A stretch of 64,000 nucleotides of DNA from NCBI GenBank assembly GCA_023548195.1, contig JAJHZJ010000808.1, positions 3,515,182 through 3,579,181 of the forward strand. Reading direction: 5' to 3'. Shown piece by piece: positions 11,641-22,199 of this stretch. The notes under the pieces were generated by a model. That model did no database searches, was not told where the DNA came from, and was given only the letters and a program-made list of their open reading frames with translations. Source of the stretch: Bettongia penicillata ogilbyi (taxonomy: Eukaryota; Chordata; Mammalia; Diprotodontia; Potoroidae). The stretch's first letter is position 1. Each line of letters starts with the position of its first letter. The position numbers and the translations under genes are program-made.

Positions 11641-14105
11641 TGCTCAAATCAAAAGCAGTAATAGTAAATAATATTTTTGTATATATCATGTAGCATGGCA
11701 TGAAAATATGTCAACTCTGATGATCTGGTGAAGCTATGAGCATCTCATAATGTTTTTGAATTCATAAAGTACATAGAATCTCAAAAATCAATTGTATTGA
11801 AAGATTATCAAAATATTAATATATTCATGGACTCCAGCATAAGGAACTCCTCTTGTTAACCTCTCTTCTAAATTTTGGCTAGTATACTATGATTGATAGC
11901 CAGAAGCCAGAGAACGTCACTCAGCCCATTGAAACTCCTCTCAGTGTATAATTTTTGTGGAGTATCGTTTCCCTGCTGCGGCTTTTCTCTTGATAGCTTT
12001 TGGATGACCCATGTTCCAATATTGACTGAGAACAATCAACAGGAATTTTGTGAGCTTGGAAGGGAGTAACTTCTGGGCAGTGCAGAGGAAGATGAATTGT
12101 GTTAGGTCTCTATACTTCCAATGGTATTTTCAGTAATGCCTGCCTCTGGAAAAGATATAGTGTTTATTGTAAAGCACACACCCTTCCTCTGTCCCTGATA
12201 GGTGGCACATTATCTCACCATTCAAGGAGGGGCTGATGTGAATGTGCTCAGTGTAATTAAGAAGTAAACCAAAGAATCCTGGAGGCAACTGGTTGAATTT
12301 GTAAAAAACAATTTTTTTTAAATTACGTATTGGTAATAGTGATCTCAGTCCCTCTAGTTGGTAGGTTTGGATCTCCTCTTTCACTCCTTAGGACTCAAAT
12401 TTTCAGAATTAGAAAAACTAGTGAAACTCTTTGGGGCCTTTAATGTGACATTTGGAAGGCCAGTGAGTGTATGTACATTATGGAGAGGCAATAGAGAGGA
12501 AATTGCTTGATTCTTTACAATGGTCCAGAAATATTTCTAGAATTGAGGATATGGGCAAATGTACCAAGTGCACATCAATTTTATGGTTGGAGTGTTGTGC
12601 CCATCTTCTGAGGGCCCAGGACCTCTCTCCAATGCTGGAAGAACATTACTATAGGTTACACATGGCAGAACATAGATTTGGTCTACAGGGGTCTCTGTCC
12701 CAGCAAAAGGGGTCAGAATCAGGCCTGGCCAAAAGTCCCGGATCCCACAGTGTTAAATTGATTTTAAGCAGGATCAGGCCAATCAGGCACAAAATGGAAG
12801 CAACCCGATTTTTACCATATGGGGTAGAAATAGCATATCCTGGTAGTGGCTTGTTTCCTGCTATAGGGAGACAGCATTACTGCAGCATTTGGGGGCATAG
12901 TTAGAGTGTGGCAGGCACGGTGTTTATTGGGCTCCTCTCCCAGCAAAAGGGGTCACCAGGACACCCCCATGGCATCTTTATTCCCTGACACTGGGAGCCG
13001 TTAGGCCCTGGTTGTTGCCATTGTCTTGTTACAGTAGAATGGGCACTGGCCCCAGTGGCCACGACAGGTCCAGAAAAACTTTGATTAATCTACAACTGAT
13101 TGGTCCCTCTAAGTTCCTGCCAGTACAATACTCAGTGTTCACTGGATAACTCTATAGCAGGAGCTCATACCTTGTTTAGGAGATTTGTTTGATCTTTGGC
13201 AACAAGGAGGGGCTGAAAGTACTCTGAAGAGGGACAGTTCATCAGAAGCCTCTAATGGGGCAAAAATTTAGTATTTGTGGTATTCATCTCCCAGCCACCT
13301 TCATCTTCTGCTCCATCCCACCAAAGAAACTCCCAGGCAGGAGGAGATCCTTTTTGGTTTGCCAGGTGATGAAGGTAATGGTACAGAGGAGTTCTCCCTG
13401 ACCTGTTGTGTATGAAATATCAGTAACTTTACAATAAACGACATTCTTGGTTCTGTACCTGCTCGTGATTGCCTCTGTACACCAAAAGATCCACTGTGAT
13501 GTGTAAAGATTTGGCATCACTCACGCATAGACCAGGTCAGTCCTTCTAAAAATGGGCAGATGGAAGTTTGGAGATTTCTGATCTTTCTGATCTCTGCTGT
13601 TCGGTTACTCTTTTGGGAGGTAGATAAATATTTTTGTTTTTCTTGTCTTTTTATTTTAGTTTCTCTCAATTCAATGTTTTCTGTATGAAGCATCTTGCAT
13701 TACCTCTAAAGTCACTTATACATGGTGGAAAGTCCTTCAAAACAGGTGTCAAATACAGCTGCACATTAGCAACACTTTAGAAAGCTGCTTGAAACATTAA
13801 AATGTAATTGGGAAATATTTAAAATTTAAAATATAGCTAACATTACATTTTAAAACTGCTAATATGTGGTCTGTAGGAATCCCTACTTGATGGATTAATG
13901 ACCCCTATTTCGGCTGGAATTTGATACCACTGCTCCAGAAGCATTTAAGGACCTTACCACCAAGGCTTTAGGTTTAATGAGCAATGTCCTAATCTACCAC
14001 CATGGAAATTAGGCTAGCTTTCCTTTAAAAGGTAGTGTAACTGAGAGTTGATTTGCTGAAAGGATTGAAAGCTTACCTGATTATAAAACAATCATGAAGA
14101 TTGTT
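11640..14105. other. Unassigned block with an 18-bp direct repeat
   Basis: No exon or named family is recognised. An identical 18-bp word, tcccagcaaaaggggtca, occurs at 12698-12715 and 12938-12955. A 145-codon open frame at 12467-12904 is the longest in the window but has no domain, no conserved look and overlaps the repeated word. Minus-strand AATAAA-like words occur near 12930 and 12980, so an old LTR or retrocopy on the minus strand is possible but unproven. 13284-13520 has a 78-codon minus-strand frame, also unrecognised. Confidence 0.4.
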
Positions 14106-14109
14106 CTGA

Positions 14110-14475
14110 AGTACTTCTGTGTCACAGTTTTATAGATAAGGAAATTGAGGCTAGGAGGTTTTGACTTTACCAGGATCACACCAACTAGTAAGTGAGACCC
14201 AATTTGAACTCGTCTTTCTGTCTCCAAGTCTCATATTCTTTTCATTATGTCACATAGATCCCTTCTAGAGAACAAGGAATCATTCATTATATGTACTTAA
14301 TGTGGAGATCATAAAATCATAGATTTGAGAGATGAGGAAACATGAGACTAAAGTTAAATGACTTGTCCAGGATTGCATAGCTAGTGAGTATCTGGGGCAA
14401 AATTTGAACTCAGGTTTTTCTGACTCCGAGTAAAGTGTACAATTTGGTATACCACTTAGCTGCCTCTTGGAAAAA
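14110..14475 (-). repeat. Two adjacent tRNA-derived/MIR SINEs
   Basis: 14110-14245 has the MIR core (aaggaaattgaggctaggag, then 'aactagtaagtgagaccca'). 14305-14475 has 'gatgaggaaacatgagactaaag', 'gacttgtccaggattgcatagctagtgag' in diverged form and ends 'ccacttagctgcct', which is the reverse complement of the tRNA-like head of marsupial SINEs. The second copy therefore reads on the minus strand; the first is less certain. Confidence 0.6.
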
Positions 14476-14779
14476 GAGCAATTATGTAAGGCTGACAAAC
14501 ACACCCTTTCTGGGCTCCTAGATGAATAGCTGTACTCCACTTCAACAGTTCTTGGATTTTTAAGTTGACTCCATCCAAAAATTCCAAAATGGAATTCTGA
14601 GTCATTACCTTCTGTGTCATTCGGAAGAACTTTTATCAGAAAATAATTAGTTCACACTAGTTATCTGCAAATTTGTAACAAGATTTTAAGTTGGTTGCGT
14701 TGTGGGACGAAATTGTGTTCTTTCAAAGCATCTCCCGTTTTCCCAAATCAGAGCTGAAATGTTGCTTGTTATAGAAATC

Positions 14780-15400
14780 CCATCCTATACTCAGTCTTGT
14801 TATTAACTTGAGAAGATAGATGTTTCGTCCCATACTTGCTGTGTGTCCTGTGGCAAATCCCTTTCACTACATTACCTTACCCTAAAAGCATCTTCCTTAC
14901 TTCTCCTTTCCTGTTGTGCCCACCACTATCCTAGTCACAGAAGTTTTTACAATCTTAGTATCATCTTTAACTTCTTTTCCCCCCAATCCACATTCTCATA
15001 TCTAATGAATTACCAAATCTTATCCATTCTACCACCATTATCTTATCACATCTCAACTGGAGTATTGAAGAAATAAGTTTTGTTCTGGGCCCCCCTATCT
15101 CCTATCATTCATCCTCCATGCTAGCTGCCAAAGTGATTTTCCTAAAGTACAATGTTATCATGTTGCACAGAAACTAAGGTAGATTTTTGTCAACTCTGGT
15201 ATTAAATACTTTCTTCTCATCCTTTAAAAGTTTTATATTTTTGCATTTTACTGTCTACATACTTGTTAAATATAAATGTATACATTGGGGGTATGAGCTC
15301 AAATTTGTCACTGACATGCAAAATTTGGGCTCACTGGTCTGTTGGGCAAAATTCAAACTATGTGCTAATTTATACCCTCCATAATCTGACTCCTACCTAC
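14780..15400 (+). mobile_element. L2 LINE 3' region, sense, fragmented
   Basis: The pyrimidine-rich run with 'ctatctcctatcattcatcc ... gctagctgccaaagtgattttcctaaag' is typical of the 3' part of L2 LINEs. It is interrupted by a SINE and a CpG-rich block and appears to resume at about 15800-15900 (gaatgtattcttgccctctc, then 'gtaaaccgaatgaaggga'). The fragment is old and strongly diverged. Confidence 0.5.
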
Positions 15401-15404
15401 TAGC

Positions 15405-15600
15405 TTTAGGTGGCTCAGTGGATAGAGGTCTGGCCAGAGCTGGATTCAGGAATATCTGAGTTGGAATTCTGTTTTATGAAGTTGCTAGCTATTTGACTCT
15501 GGGCAAGTCATTTAGCCTTTTTCTCTTCCATAAAATGGGGATAATTAGCCGCACCTACCCCCCAGGGTAGTTGTGAAGAATCGAAGAAGGAAGGATGAAG
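15405..15600 (+). repeat. Marsupial tRNA-derived SINE
   Basis: The head 'aggtggctcagtggatagag' followed by a CAGG/CTGAG segment, 'ctgggcaagtcatttagcc' and 'aaaatggggataat' is the standard body of marsupial tRNA-type SINEs with A-box and B-box remnants. It is one of the better-preserved SINEs in the window and supports the marsupial assignment. Confidence 0.8.
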
Positions 15601-15614
15601 CATTCCAGTGCTTG

Positions 15615-15765
15615 TTATTCTTTATGAACCTTGCGCTACTAGGTCTGGCTTGCGGATCCCGCTTTTGTTGTGTGCGTTTGCACACCCCGTTGTGCCCAGG
15701 GTACGCGCCCCTTTCCACCCCCTGCTGCGGACAGGCAGCTCACGCTGCTGCTGTTCCCGATTTTT
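15615..15765. other. Local CpG-rich block
   Basis: About ten CpG dinucleotides fall within 140 bases (gcgctac, gcggatcccgc, gtgcg, ccccgt, tacgcgccc, tgcggac, cacgct, cccgat), while the surroundings are AT-rich and CpG-poor. It lies between a SINE and L2 debris. It may be the GC-rich end of a younger insertion or a small unmethylated element. No gene is recognised; the short frames of 60-91 codons in all directions are a by-product of high GC. Confidence 0.6.
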
Positions 15766-16019
15766 GAAGTTGTTCATCATTCTTTTCTGAGTTGTCCGTG
15801 TTCTTTCCTTAATAAGTGTAGAATGTATTCTTGCCCTCTCCACAAATTGTAAACCGAATGAAGGGACAATTCCCTTTTCCTTTGTGCCTCTAGCCACTGC
15901 ATACTACTGACATGCTTGCTTGGCATTTAAGTTGACTGAATTTCCCATATGCAGTCTCATTTAGTACAAATTTTTACAAATACTTTCACTTTTGTCAACT
16001 TTATAAAATAAAGTTTACA

Positions 16020-16220
16020 GCAAATATTAACAAATGCTTTAAGGTTTGCTGAGCCCTATAAATCTTTAAAATCTAATTAGATACTCAAAACAACAACTGT
16101 GATATAGGTAATGTAAGAAACGGTGACATACTTCAGCTCACACGGTTTGTAAATGGAGAAACTGGGATTGGAACCCTACTCTCTTCTGATCTCGTATCAT
16201 AGATGCCACTGCTTCTGTAG
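16020..16220 (+). repeat. MIR-like SINE
   Basis: A sequence of MIR type: 'tttaaggtttgctgagcc', 'actcaaaacaacaactgtgat', then 'aaatggagaaactgggattgg'. Diverged; boundaries approximate. Confidence 0.55.
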
Positions 16221-16511
16221 TGAGAAACACAAAGTTAAAAAGCCTTCAGAGCAGGGGTTATTGACCTTTTGATTTTAAATAAACAGTTTCAAAGTTATCA
16301 GAGACACACAACTTTGTTGGAAGACTTCAAATCTAAGGCAAGATGAGAACTTAACACTGATTTGCATCTGCAAGTTTTGTAACTAAAGAAAACATAAACA
16401 TTTGGAGACTGAGGTATTCCTTTAAAAATTTGATTAGGGAAATCTGGGGAGTTGTGCCTGTAGCTGAAAGCAGTCGTCTGAAAGCGTCAGCCGGATTAGA
16501 ATGGAGAGTGT

Positions 16512-16527
16512 CAGCGCCACCTAGAGG
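16512..16527 (-). promoter_or_regulatory. CTCF-type binding motif
   Basis: On the minus strand the bases read CCTCTAGGTGGCGCTG. They match the 15-16 bp CTCF core (CC-N-C-N-AG-R-K-GGC-R-C-T) at nearly all informative positions, including AGGTGGCGCT. It is in a short GC-richer patch (16430-16535) of the interval between UBE2K and PDS5A. CTCF sites stop cohesin loop extrusion; the motif orientation points toward UBE2K. Occupancy is inferred. Confidence 0.6.
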
Positions 16528-16849
16528 TGGAGAAAGGTAAAACAATTGTTTTTATTTGTGTAAAGAGTATTTTGTAATTGTGTTCATATACTTCCTGTGC
16601 ATGCCTTGGCAGCTAGATTACCAAGGATTTTATACTGTCTTTTTATTTTAAATACTATTTATCTTTTCCTACTTTGTTTTGTTGGCAATAGTCAGAAATG
16701 ATAGTGATCCATATGGATGTATTTTATACCCTGCACCTTTGCCGAAGTTGTTAACTGTTAGTTCTTAGGTTCTCTAACTCATCAGATCATCTACAAAAAG
16801 TAGATAGCAATCTTATAAGCAAATCTTATTGCTATGGCTAGCATTTCTG

Positions 16850-17110
16850 TGTGTATGTTCATCCTTCATTGCCGAGGAAGACCATGCCATAAAGAAACAA
16901 TGAGGCGACTTGCACTTGACTTTGTTTGGAGTGAGGGAGGGCTGTGCAGGTCACCAGCCTCACTTCTCCTCCAGAGCCATCTGAATCCAGTGACCGGAGA
17001 TTAAGTGACTTGCCCAAGGTCATACAGCTAGTGAGTATCAAGTGTCTGAAGTGAGATTTGAACACAAGTCCCCTTGACTCCTGCACTGGTGGTCTATCCA
17101 CTGTACTACT
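16850..17110 (-). repeat. Marsupial composite SINE, antisense
   Basis: It contains 'gcgacttgcacttgactttg', 'agggagggctgtgcaggtc', 'aagtgacttgcccaaggtca' and ends 'ggtctatccactgtactac', the reverse complement of a tRNA-like A-box head. The element therefore reads on the minus strand. The 120-codon minus-strand open frame at 16859-17221 runs through this SINE and into the neighbouring L1 and is not a gene. Confidence 0.75.
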
Positions 17111-17560
17111 TAGTAATGGTGATAATGGACATCCTTGTTTGAAAGGCTTTGGGAATATTTCCATTGCAGATAATGCTTGCCCTTGGTTTTGAGTAAGTAC
17201 TTCTCTTAAGGAAAGTTCCATTTATTTCTGTACTTTTCAGTTTTTTAAACAGAAATGAATATTGTACTTTTGCATGTGTAGAAATAATCACATGGTTTCT
17301 GTTTTTCTTATTAATATGGTCAATTATGCTTGTAGTTTTCCTAATATTTGCATTTTGAGAATAAATCTGGCATGGTCCTATGGTATGATCTTTGTGATGT
17401 ACTACTGTAATCTCTTTGCTAGTGTTTTATCTAAAACTTTGGCATCAATATTCACAAAGGAAACTGATCTATAGCTTTCTTTCTCTGTTTTGACTCTCCC
17501 TGGTTTAATTTTCAATACTATAGTCATAGAAGGGTTTAAGTAGAACTCCTTTACTTATTT
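17110..17560 (-). mobile_element. L1 ORF2 reverse-transcriptase fragment, antisense
   Basis: Translated on the minus strand it gives broken pieces typical of L1 ORF2 RT, such as NIDAKVLDK and QGCPLSPLL, with frameshifts and stops between them. It is a fossil LINE-1 piece, flanked on one side by a SINE and on the other by an RTE fragment. Confidence 0.75.
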
Positions 17561-17569
17561 TAGTTTGTG

Positions 17570-18165
17570 CCATAACAGAATTAAATGTTCTTAAATGTTT
17601 AATAGAATTCACTTGTGTTTATTATTAGGCCAAAATTAGCACAGGCAGCAGAGAATTGATCCATACTTTGTTGCATCTCGGCTTCAGAGGCTGCATTGAG
17701 TGCACGGTCATCTGTGAACAGAAAATCATACACCAACACTCCTTCCTCTTTGGTCTTGGCTTGTAGCTTTTTCAAGTTGAAGAATTTACTATCAGTGCTG
17801 CAACTGACCTTGATGCCATATTCATCCTCATTTGAAGGCATTTGACAACATGGTGGAAAACACTCTAAAAAGCATGTGAGCAAGTAGATAGCCTTGTTTT
17901 ACTTCATTGTGACTGGGAAAGCTTGAGAATATCATTCATTATCCAGAAACCAGGTAAACATGCTCTAAAGAAACGTAAGATGTACAAAATTAGAGAATCT
18001 GTCCTAAATGTTCAATGGACTATTTGTACCCTACCTGTGGTAGAACAGTCTGAGCTTGTGTTGATCTGATCAGCCATAGTCAAATACATTGTCACTTAAT
18101 TAACAGTGATGTCATTTTGGTCCTCCTTTAGAATGAAGGACAATAACCAACCAAAATTAACTTGT
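17570..18165 (-). mobile_element. RTE-clade LINE/SINE fragment, antisense
   Basis: A 94-codon minus-strand frame (17599-17883) contains the words LFTDDRALN and CANFGLIINT, which correspond to the FADD active-site region of RTE-type reverse transcriptases; here Ala is replaced by Thr. At 18000-18165 the minus strand carries 'ggaccaaaatgacatcac', 'ctgatcaga' and 'accacaggtagggtacaaat', characteristic of RTE-derived repeats of marsupials. The frame begins and ends without a full domain, so it is a pseudogene. Confidence 0.75.
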
Positions 18166-18169
18166 AAAT

Positions 18170-18604
18170 TCACCTTAGTTATGAGGTTTTTTCCTTAAGG
18201 ACTTAATTTATGGCATGTTCAATTTCTTCTTTTCTTTCTTTCATCTTCAACATTCTTTTTAAATTTTGAGTTCCAAATTATCTTTTTCTCTCCCACTGGG
18301 AAGGCAAGCAGAATGATATCAGTTATACATGTGAACTCATGCAAAACATTTCCATATTAGCCATGTCTCAAAAATAAAAAACAAAAAAAGACAATCATAT
18401 TTCAGTTTGCACTCAGTTTACTTTTTCTGGTGGTGGATAACGTTTTTTCATCATGAGTCCTTTGAAATTGTCTTGGGTCTTTAACAGTTGATCATAGCAT
18501 TGCTGTTACTGTACAAAATGATTCCCCAGTTTTTCTTACTTCATTTTGCATCAGTTCATAATATGCCTTGTCAGTATTTTCTGAAACCATGTCCCTTATC
18601 ATTT
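18170..18604 (-). mobile_element. L1/HAL1 3' end, antisense, interrupted
   Basis: Words such as 'ttgagttccaaattatc', 'gggaaggcaagcagaatgat', 'gcaaaacatttccatattag' and 'gcatcagttcataat' follow the order of an L1-type 3' end on the minus strand. The match stops abruptly at the T-rich start of another L1 3' end at 18605, so this copy is the host of that insertion. Confidence 0.6.
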
Positions 18605-20873
18605 CTTTTTAAAAAAATAATTATTTTATTTGTTTTCAGTGTTCTACAATTACTTCCTTATATCTTAGAATTTTTTCCCCTCCCTCCTCCTTCTCTCCCT
18701 CCTTATTCCTTCCCTGAGATGGCTTACAATCTTATATAGGTTCTACATATATATTCCTATTAAATGCAATTTCATCTTAGCCATGTTGAATAGAAGAATT
18801 AAAATGAATGGGAAAAAACATAAAACAAAACATAACACAAAAGAAAATGGTCTGTTTCATTCTGTGATCCAGTTCCATAGTTCTTTCTCTGGATGTGCAA
18901 GGTGTTTTGCCTCAAAAGTCCATTCAGAATTTTTTAGGTCCTTGCATTGCTGTGAAGGACCAAGTCTACCAGAAAAATTCCTCCCACACTTATGGTTGTT
19001 GCTGTGTACAGAGTTCTCCTGGTTCTGCTCCTTTCACTCAGCATCAGTTCATATAAGTCTTGCCAGGCCTCTCTGAAGTCTTCCTGTTCATCATTTCTTA
19101 CAGCACAATAATATGTCATTAAAATTATATACCATTCAAATATTTCCCAATTGGTGTGCATCCATTCAATTTCCAATTCTTGGCTACTTCTTAAAGAGCT
19201 GATATAAATATTTTTGTACATATAGGTCCTTTTCCTTTTTCTTGAATCTCTTTGGGATACAAACCTAATAGTGGTATTGCTGGATCACAGAGTACGCATA
19301 GTTTTGAATTGTTCTCCCAAATGTTTGAACCAGTTCACAATTATTAGTGTATCTATTTTCTCTTCTCCCTCCCAGCAATTGTTATTTCCGTTAAGTAGTT
19401 ATGAGATGTTTTTAATTTACATTCCTATAATCAATAGTGATTTAGAATATTTTTTCATGTGATTATAGATAGCTTTGATTTATTTTTCTGAAAATTGCCT
19501 ATTCATATCCTTTGACCAGTTGTCACTTATGAAATGGCTCTTATTTCTCTATATTTGACTCATTTGGCTGTATATTTGATAAATGAGGCTTTTATCAGAG
19601 AAACTTGCTGTAAAGTTTTTTGATATTACTTCATTATTTATGGCACCTTTTGGCAAAATGTAGTTTTCTCTTTTAATTAGGTTTATTTTTGCTTTTGCTT
19701 TATCTGAGATCATTATTGCTACCCTTGCCTTTTTTTTACTGTGGTTGAAACATGATAGGTTCTGTTCTTGCTGTTTTAACTCTGTGTGTTTCTTTCTGTT
19801 TCATGTTTGTCTCTTGTAAACACTGTATTGTTTGATTCTGTCTACCAGTTCTTTCTTCTACTTCAATTTTATGGGTGAGCACATCTCATTCACATTTATG
19901 ACTACTATGTATTTCCCTCTATCATATTTTCTTCTGCTTGTCCTTCTTGCTCTCTTTTTATCCTGTCTAAAAAGTTTATTTTGCTTCTGGTCATTGTGTC
20001 CCTTAATCTGTTCTCCCTTTTGTCAATAGATGTCTTTACCAAACTGAGTGTGCATATGTATTTTTTCCTCTTTGAACAAATTCCAGTAAGAGAGGTTCAG
20101 GCATCAACCTCCCCTATTTTCCTTTCCACTATAAAAGCTCTTCCTTGTATGTTCCCTTTTTGTCAGAAAACTTTCCCCATTCTATCTCTCCCTTCTTCTT
20201 TCCCCCAGTCCATCTCTCTCACCTCTTCACTTTTTTTCAAATCATCTTGACATAATCAGTTCATGCCCTCTATTTAGATGCTTCTAACTGCCCTAGTAAT
20301 AATAACATTCTTAGAAGTTACAGGCATCATCTTTGCATATAGGAATGTAATCAGTTTAATTGCATTGAGTCCCTTAAGATTACTCTTCATGCTAATGTTT
20401 TTATGCTTCTTTTGAGTCTTGTATTTGGATGTCACATTTTCTCTTCAGCTCTGGTCTTTTCATCAGGAGTGCATGAAGATCCTCTATTTCATTAAATATT
20501 CATGCTTTCTTCTTCCCTGCCCCTTCCCAAAAGGGTTGTATCCAGTTTTGTTGGGTATATTATTCTTGGTTGTAAACCCAGCTCCTTTACCTTTAGGAAT
20601 ATATTCAGAGCCTACCTCTCTTTTAACATGGAAGTTGCTAAATCTTGTCCAATCCTGACTGACTCCATTCTATTTGACTTGCTTCTTTCTATCTGCTTGC
20701 AGTGTTTTCTCCTTGACTTAGGAGCTCTGAAATTTGGCTACAATATTCCTGGGACTTTTCATTTTGTAATTTCTTTTATGAGATGATCAGTGGATTCTTT
20801 CAATTTCTATTTTACACTTTGGATCTCAGATAGCAGGGCAGTTTTTCTTGATAATTTCTTAAAAATGATGTCT

Positions 20874-20966
<93 letters not shown>

Positions 20967-22070
20967 ATCTTTCTCAGCTTTCAGGTAGTCCAATAATTCT
21001 TAAATGCTCTCTTCTGAATCTGTTTTTCAGGTAAGTTGTTTTTCCAGTGAGATATTTGACATTTTTAAAGAAACTTCTTTTGATTTTCTTTTATTATTTC
21101 TTGATGTCTCATAGAGTAATTAGCTTCTACTTTACAGTTCCTAATTTTTAAGTAATTATTTTCTTCAGTGAGTTTTTGTGCCTCTTACTATTAGGCCAAA
21201 TCTGTTTTTTTTTTTAAGGTGTTTCATTATTTTTTTTTTGTTCCTTTAAAAAAAAAACCAAGCTATTAATTTTCTTTTCATAATTTTCTTGTACCATTCC
21301 CATTTTTTTCCTCAATTTTTCTTCTAACACTCTTTAACTCTTTCAGGAATTCTTATTGGGGTTTGATTCCAATGAACATTTTTCTTCAAGGTTTTTGTTG
21401 GAGCTGTTTTCACATTGTGAAATCTTATGAGTTATATATCTTATGAGTTTTTTAGCTTGGTCTTCCTGCCACCATAGGACCATTTTATGGTCTTTTTTGT
21501 TTGCTAATTTTCTCAGCCTATTTCTTGACTGAATTTTATGTTAAAGTTGGACTTTGCTCACCTAGGGGTGGGAAAGCATTGTTCCAAGTTTTAGACTTTT
21601 TTGCTATTTTTAGAGCTAGTTCTGAGGGTCTGCAAGTTTTCATTGTATCCCAAGTGGGGTGATCCTGAGAGAGGTTTGGGCACTGATTTCCTGTTCTGTT
21701 CTTTACCCAGGAATGGCCGCTGTTTCCTTGTACCTCAAATTCTAACGCTCCTCTTGGATGCCCTGGAACTGTTTCCAGGTTCCCTGCTTTTCTGCACCTA
21801 CAAGTACTAGTGCTTTTTTGTACTTGGAAATGTGACTAGGGCCCCTGATACCTTGTGAGTGACCATAATACTCTTCTCTCCACCCTGGAATTGTGACCCA
21901 GAACTGGGTATGGGCAATAGAGTTGCCAATCATTGGCAGCTATACCCAGTACCAGCAAAGGGTCCCCTGTAATCTATTTCTTACCAGTTGTCTGCCCCCC
22001 CCCCCCCCATTACTACCTCTGGACTGAGAGGTCCTTAAGCTGTTGCTATTGCTGTCTTGGCCACTTATCC
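18605..22070 (-). mobile_element. L1 copy, antisense, with ORF2 internal deletion
   Basis: Reading leftwards on the minus strand: a 5' UTR-like GC-richer part (about 22070-21550), a coiled-coil-like ORF1 start (about 21500-21000), a CT microsatellite (20876-20960), the ORF1 C-terminal domain (20870-20400; fragments KIEIERIH and PRNIVAKFQSS, broken by at least three stops), an inter-ORF spacer, the start of the ORF2 endonuclease region (near 19900-19650), then directly the ORF2 C-terminus and 3' UTR (19640-18605). The reverse-transcriptase core is missing. It is non-functional. All plus-strand open frames in this range are shadows. Confidence 0.7.
20876..20960. repeat. (TC)n microsatellite, about 42 units
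   Basis: 85 bases of uninterrupted TC, flanked by tctag and ttctctatctttctcag. It lies inside the L1 ORF1 relic and produces the Leu-Ser repeats seen in a plus-strand open frame, which is therefore not a gene. Such a long pure tract is probably length-polymorphic. Confidence 0.97.
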
Positions 22071-22096
22071 CCTCAATAAATTCATCTTACCCACCT

Positions 22097-22192
22097 ATTA
22101 TACCACAGACAAGGAATTAGTATGTATGCTGAACATATATGTACCAAATGTCCAGCATTGGTATTAATTCCTTGTCTATGATACAGTAATAA
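22097..22192. repeat. About 95-bp imperfect palindrome (hairpin)
   Basis: The left arm 'cagacaaggaattagtatg' pairs with 'ggtattaattccttgtctatg', and the inner part 'tgctgaacat' with 'atgtccagca', leaving a short loop around 22139-22147. The pairing spans nearly the whole 95 bases with few mismatches. It sits between two L1 copies. It could be a miniature inverted-repeat transposon or a small-RNA precursor. No family is recognised. Confidence 0.8.
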
Positions 22193-22199
22193 ACTTTCC

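Noticed and set aside
12467..12904. 145-codon plus-strand open frame, longest in the window
   Set aside because: No recognisable domain, signal peptide, splice context or promoter. It overlaps a repeated 18-bp word and has ordinary non-coding composition.
15405..15600. tRNA-like sequence with A- and B-box
   Set aside because: It is the head of a marsupial SINE with a poly-purine body. No cloverleaf with an intact acceptor stem is present, so it is not a tRNA gene.
16859..17221. 120-codon minus-strand open frame
   Set aside because: It runs through a SINE and into L1 ORF2 debris (QGCPLSPLL). It is a chance fusion of repeats.
20790..20996. Plus-strand frame with Leu-Ser repeats
   Set aside because: The repeats are the translation of a (TC)n microsatellite inside an antisense L1.
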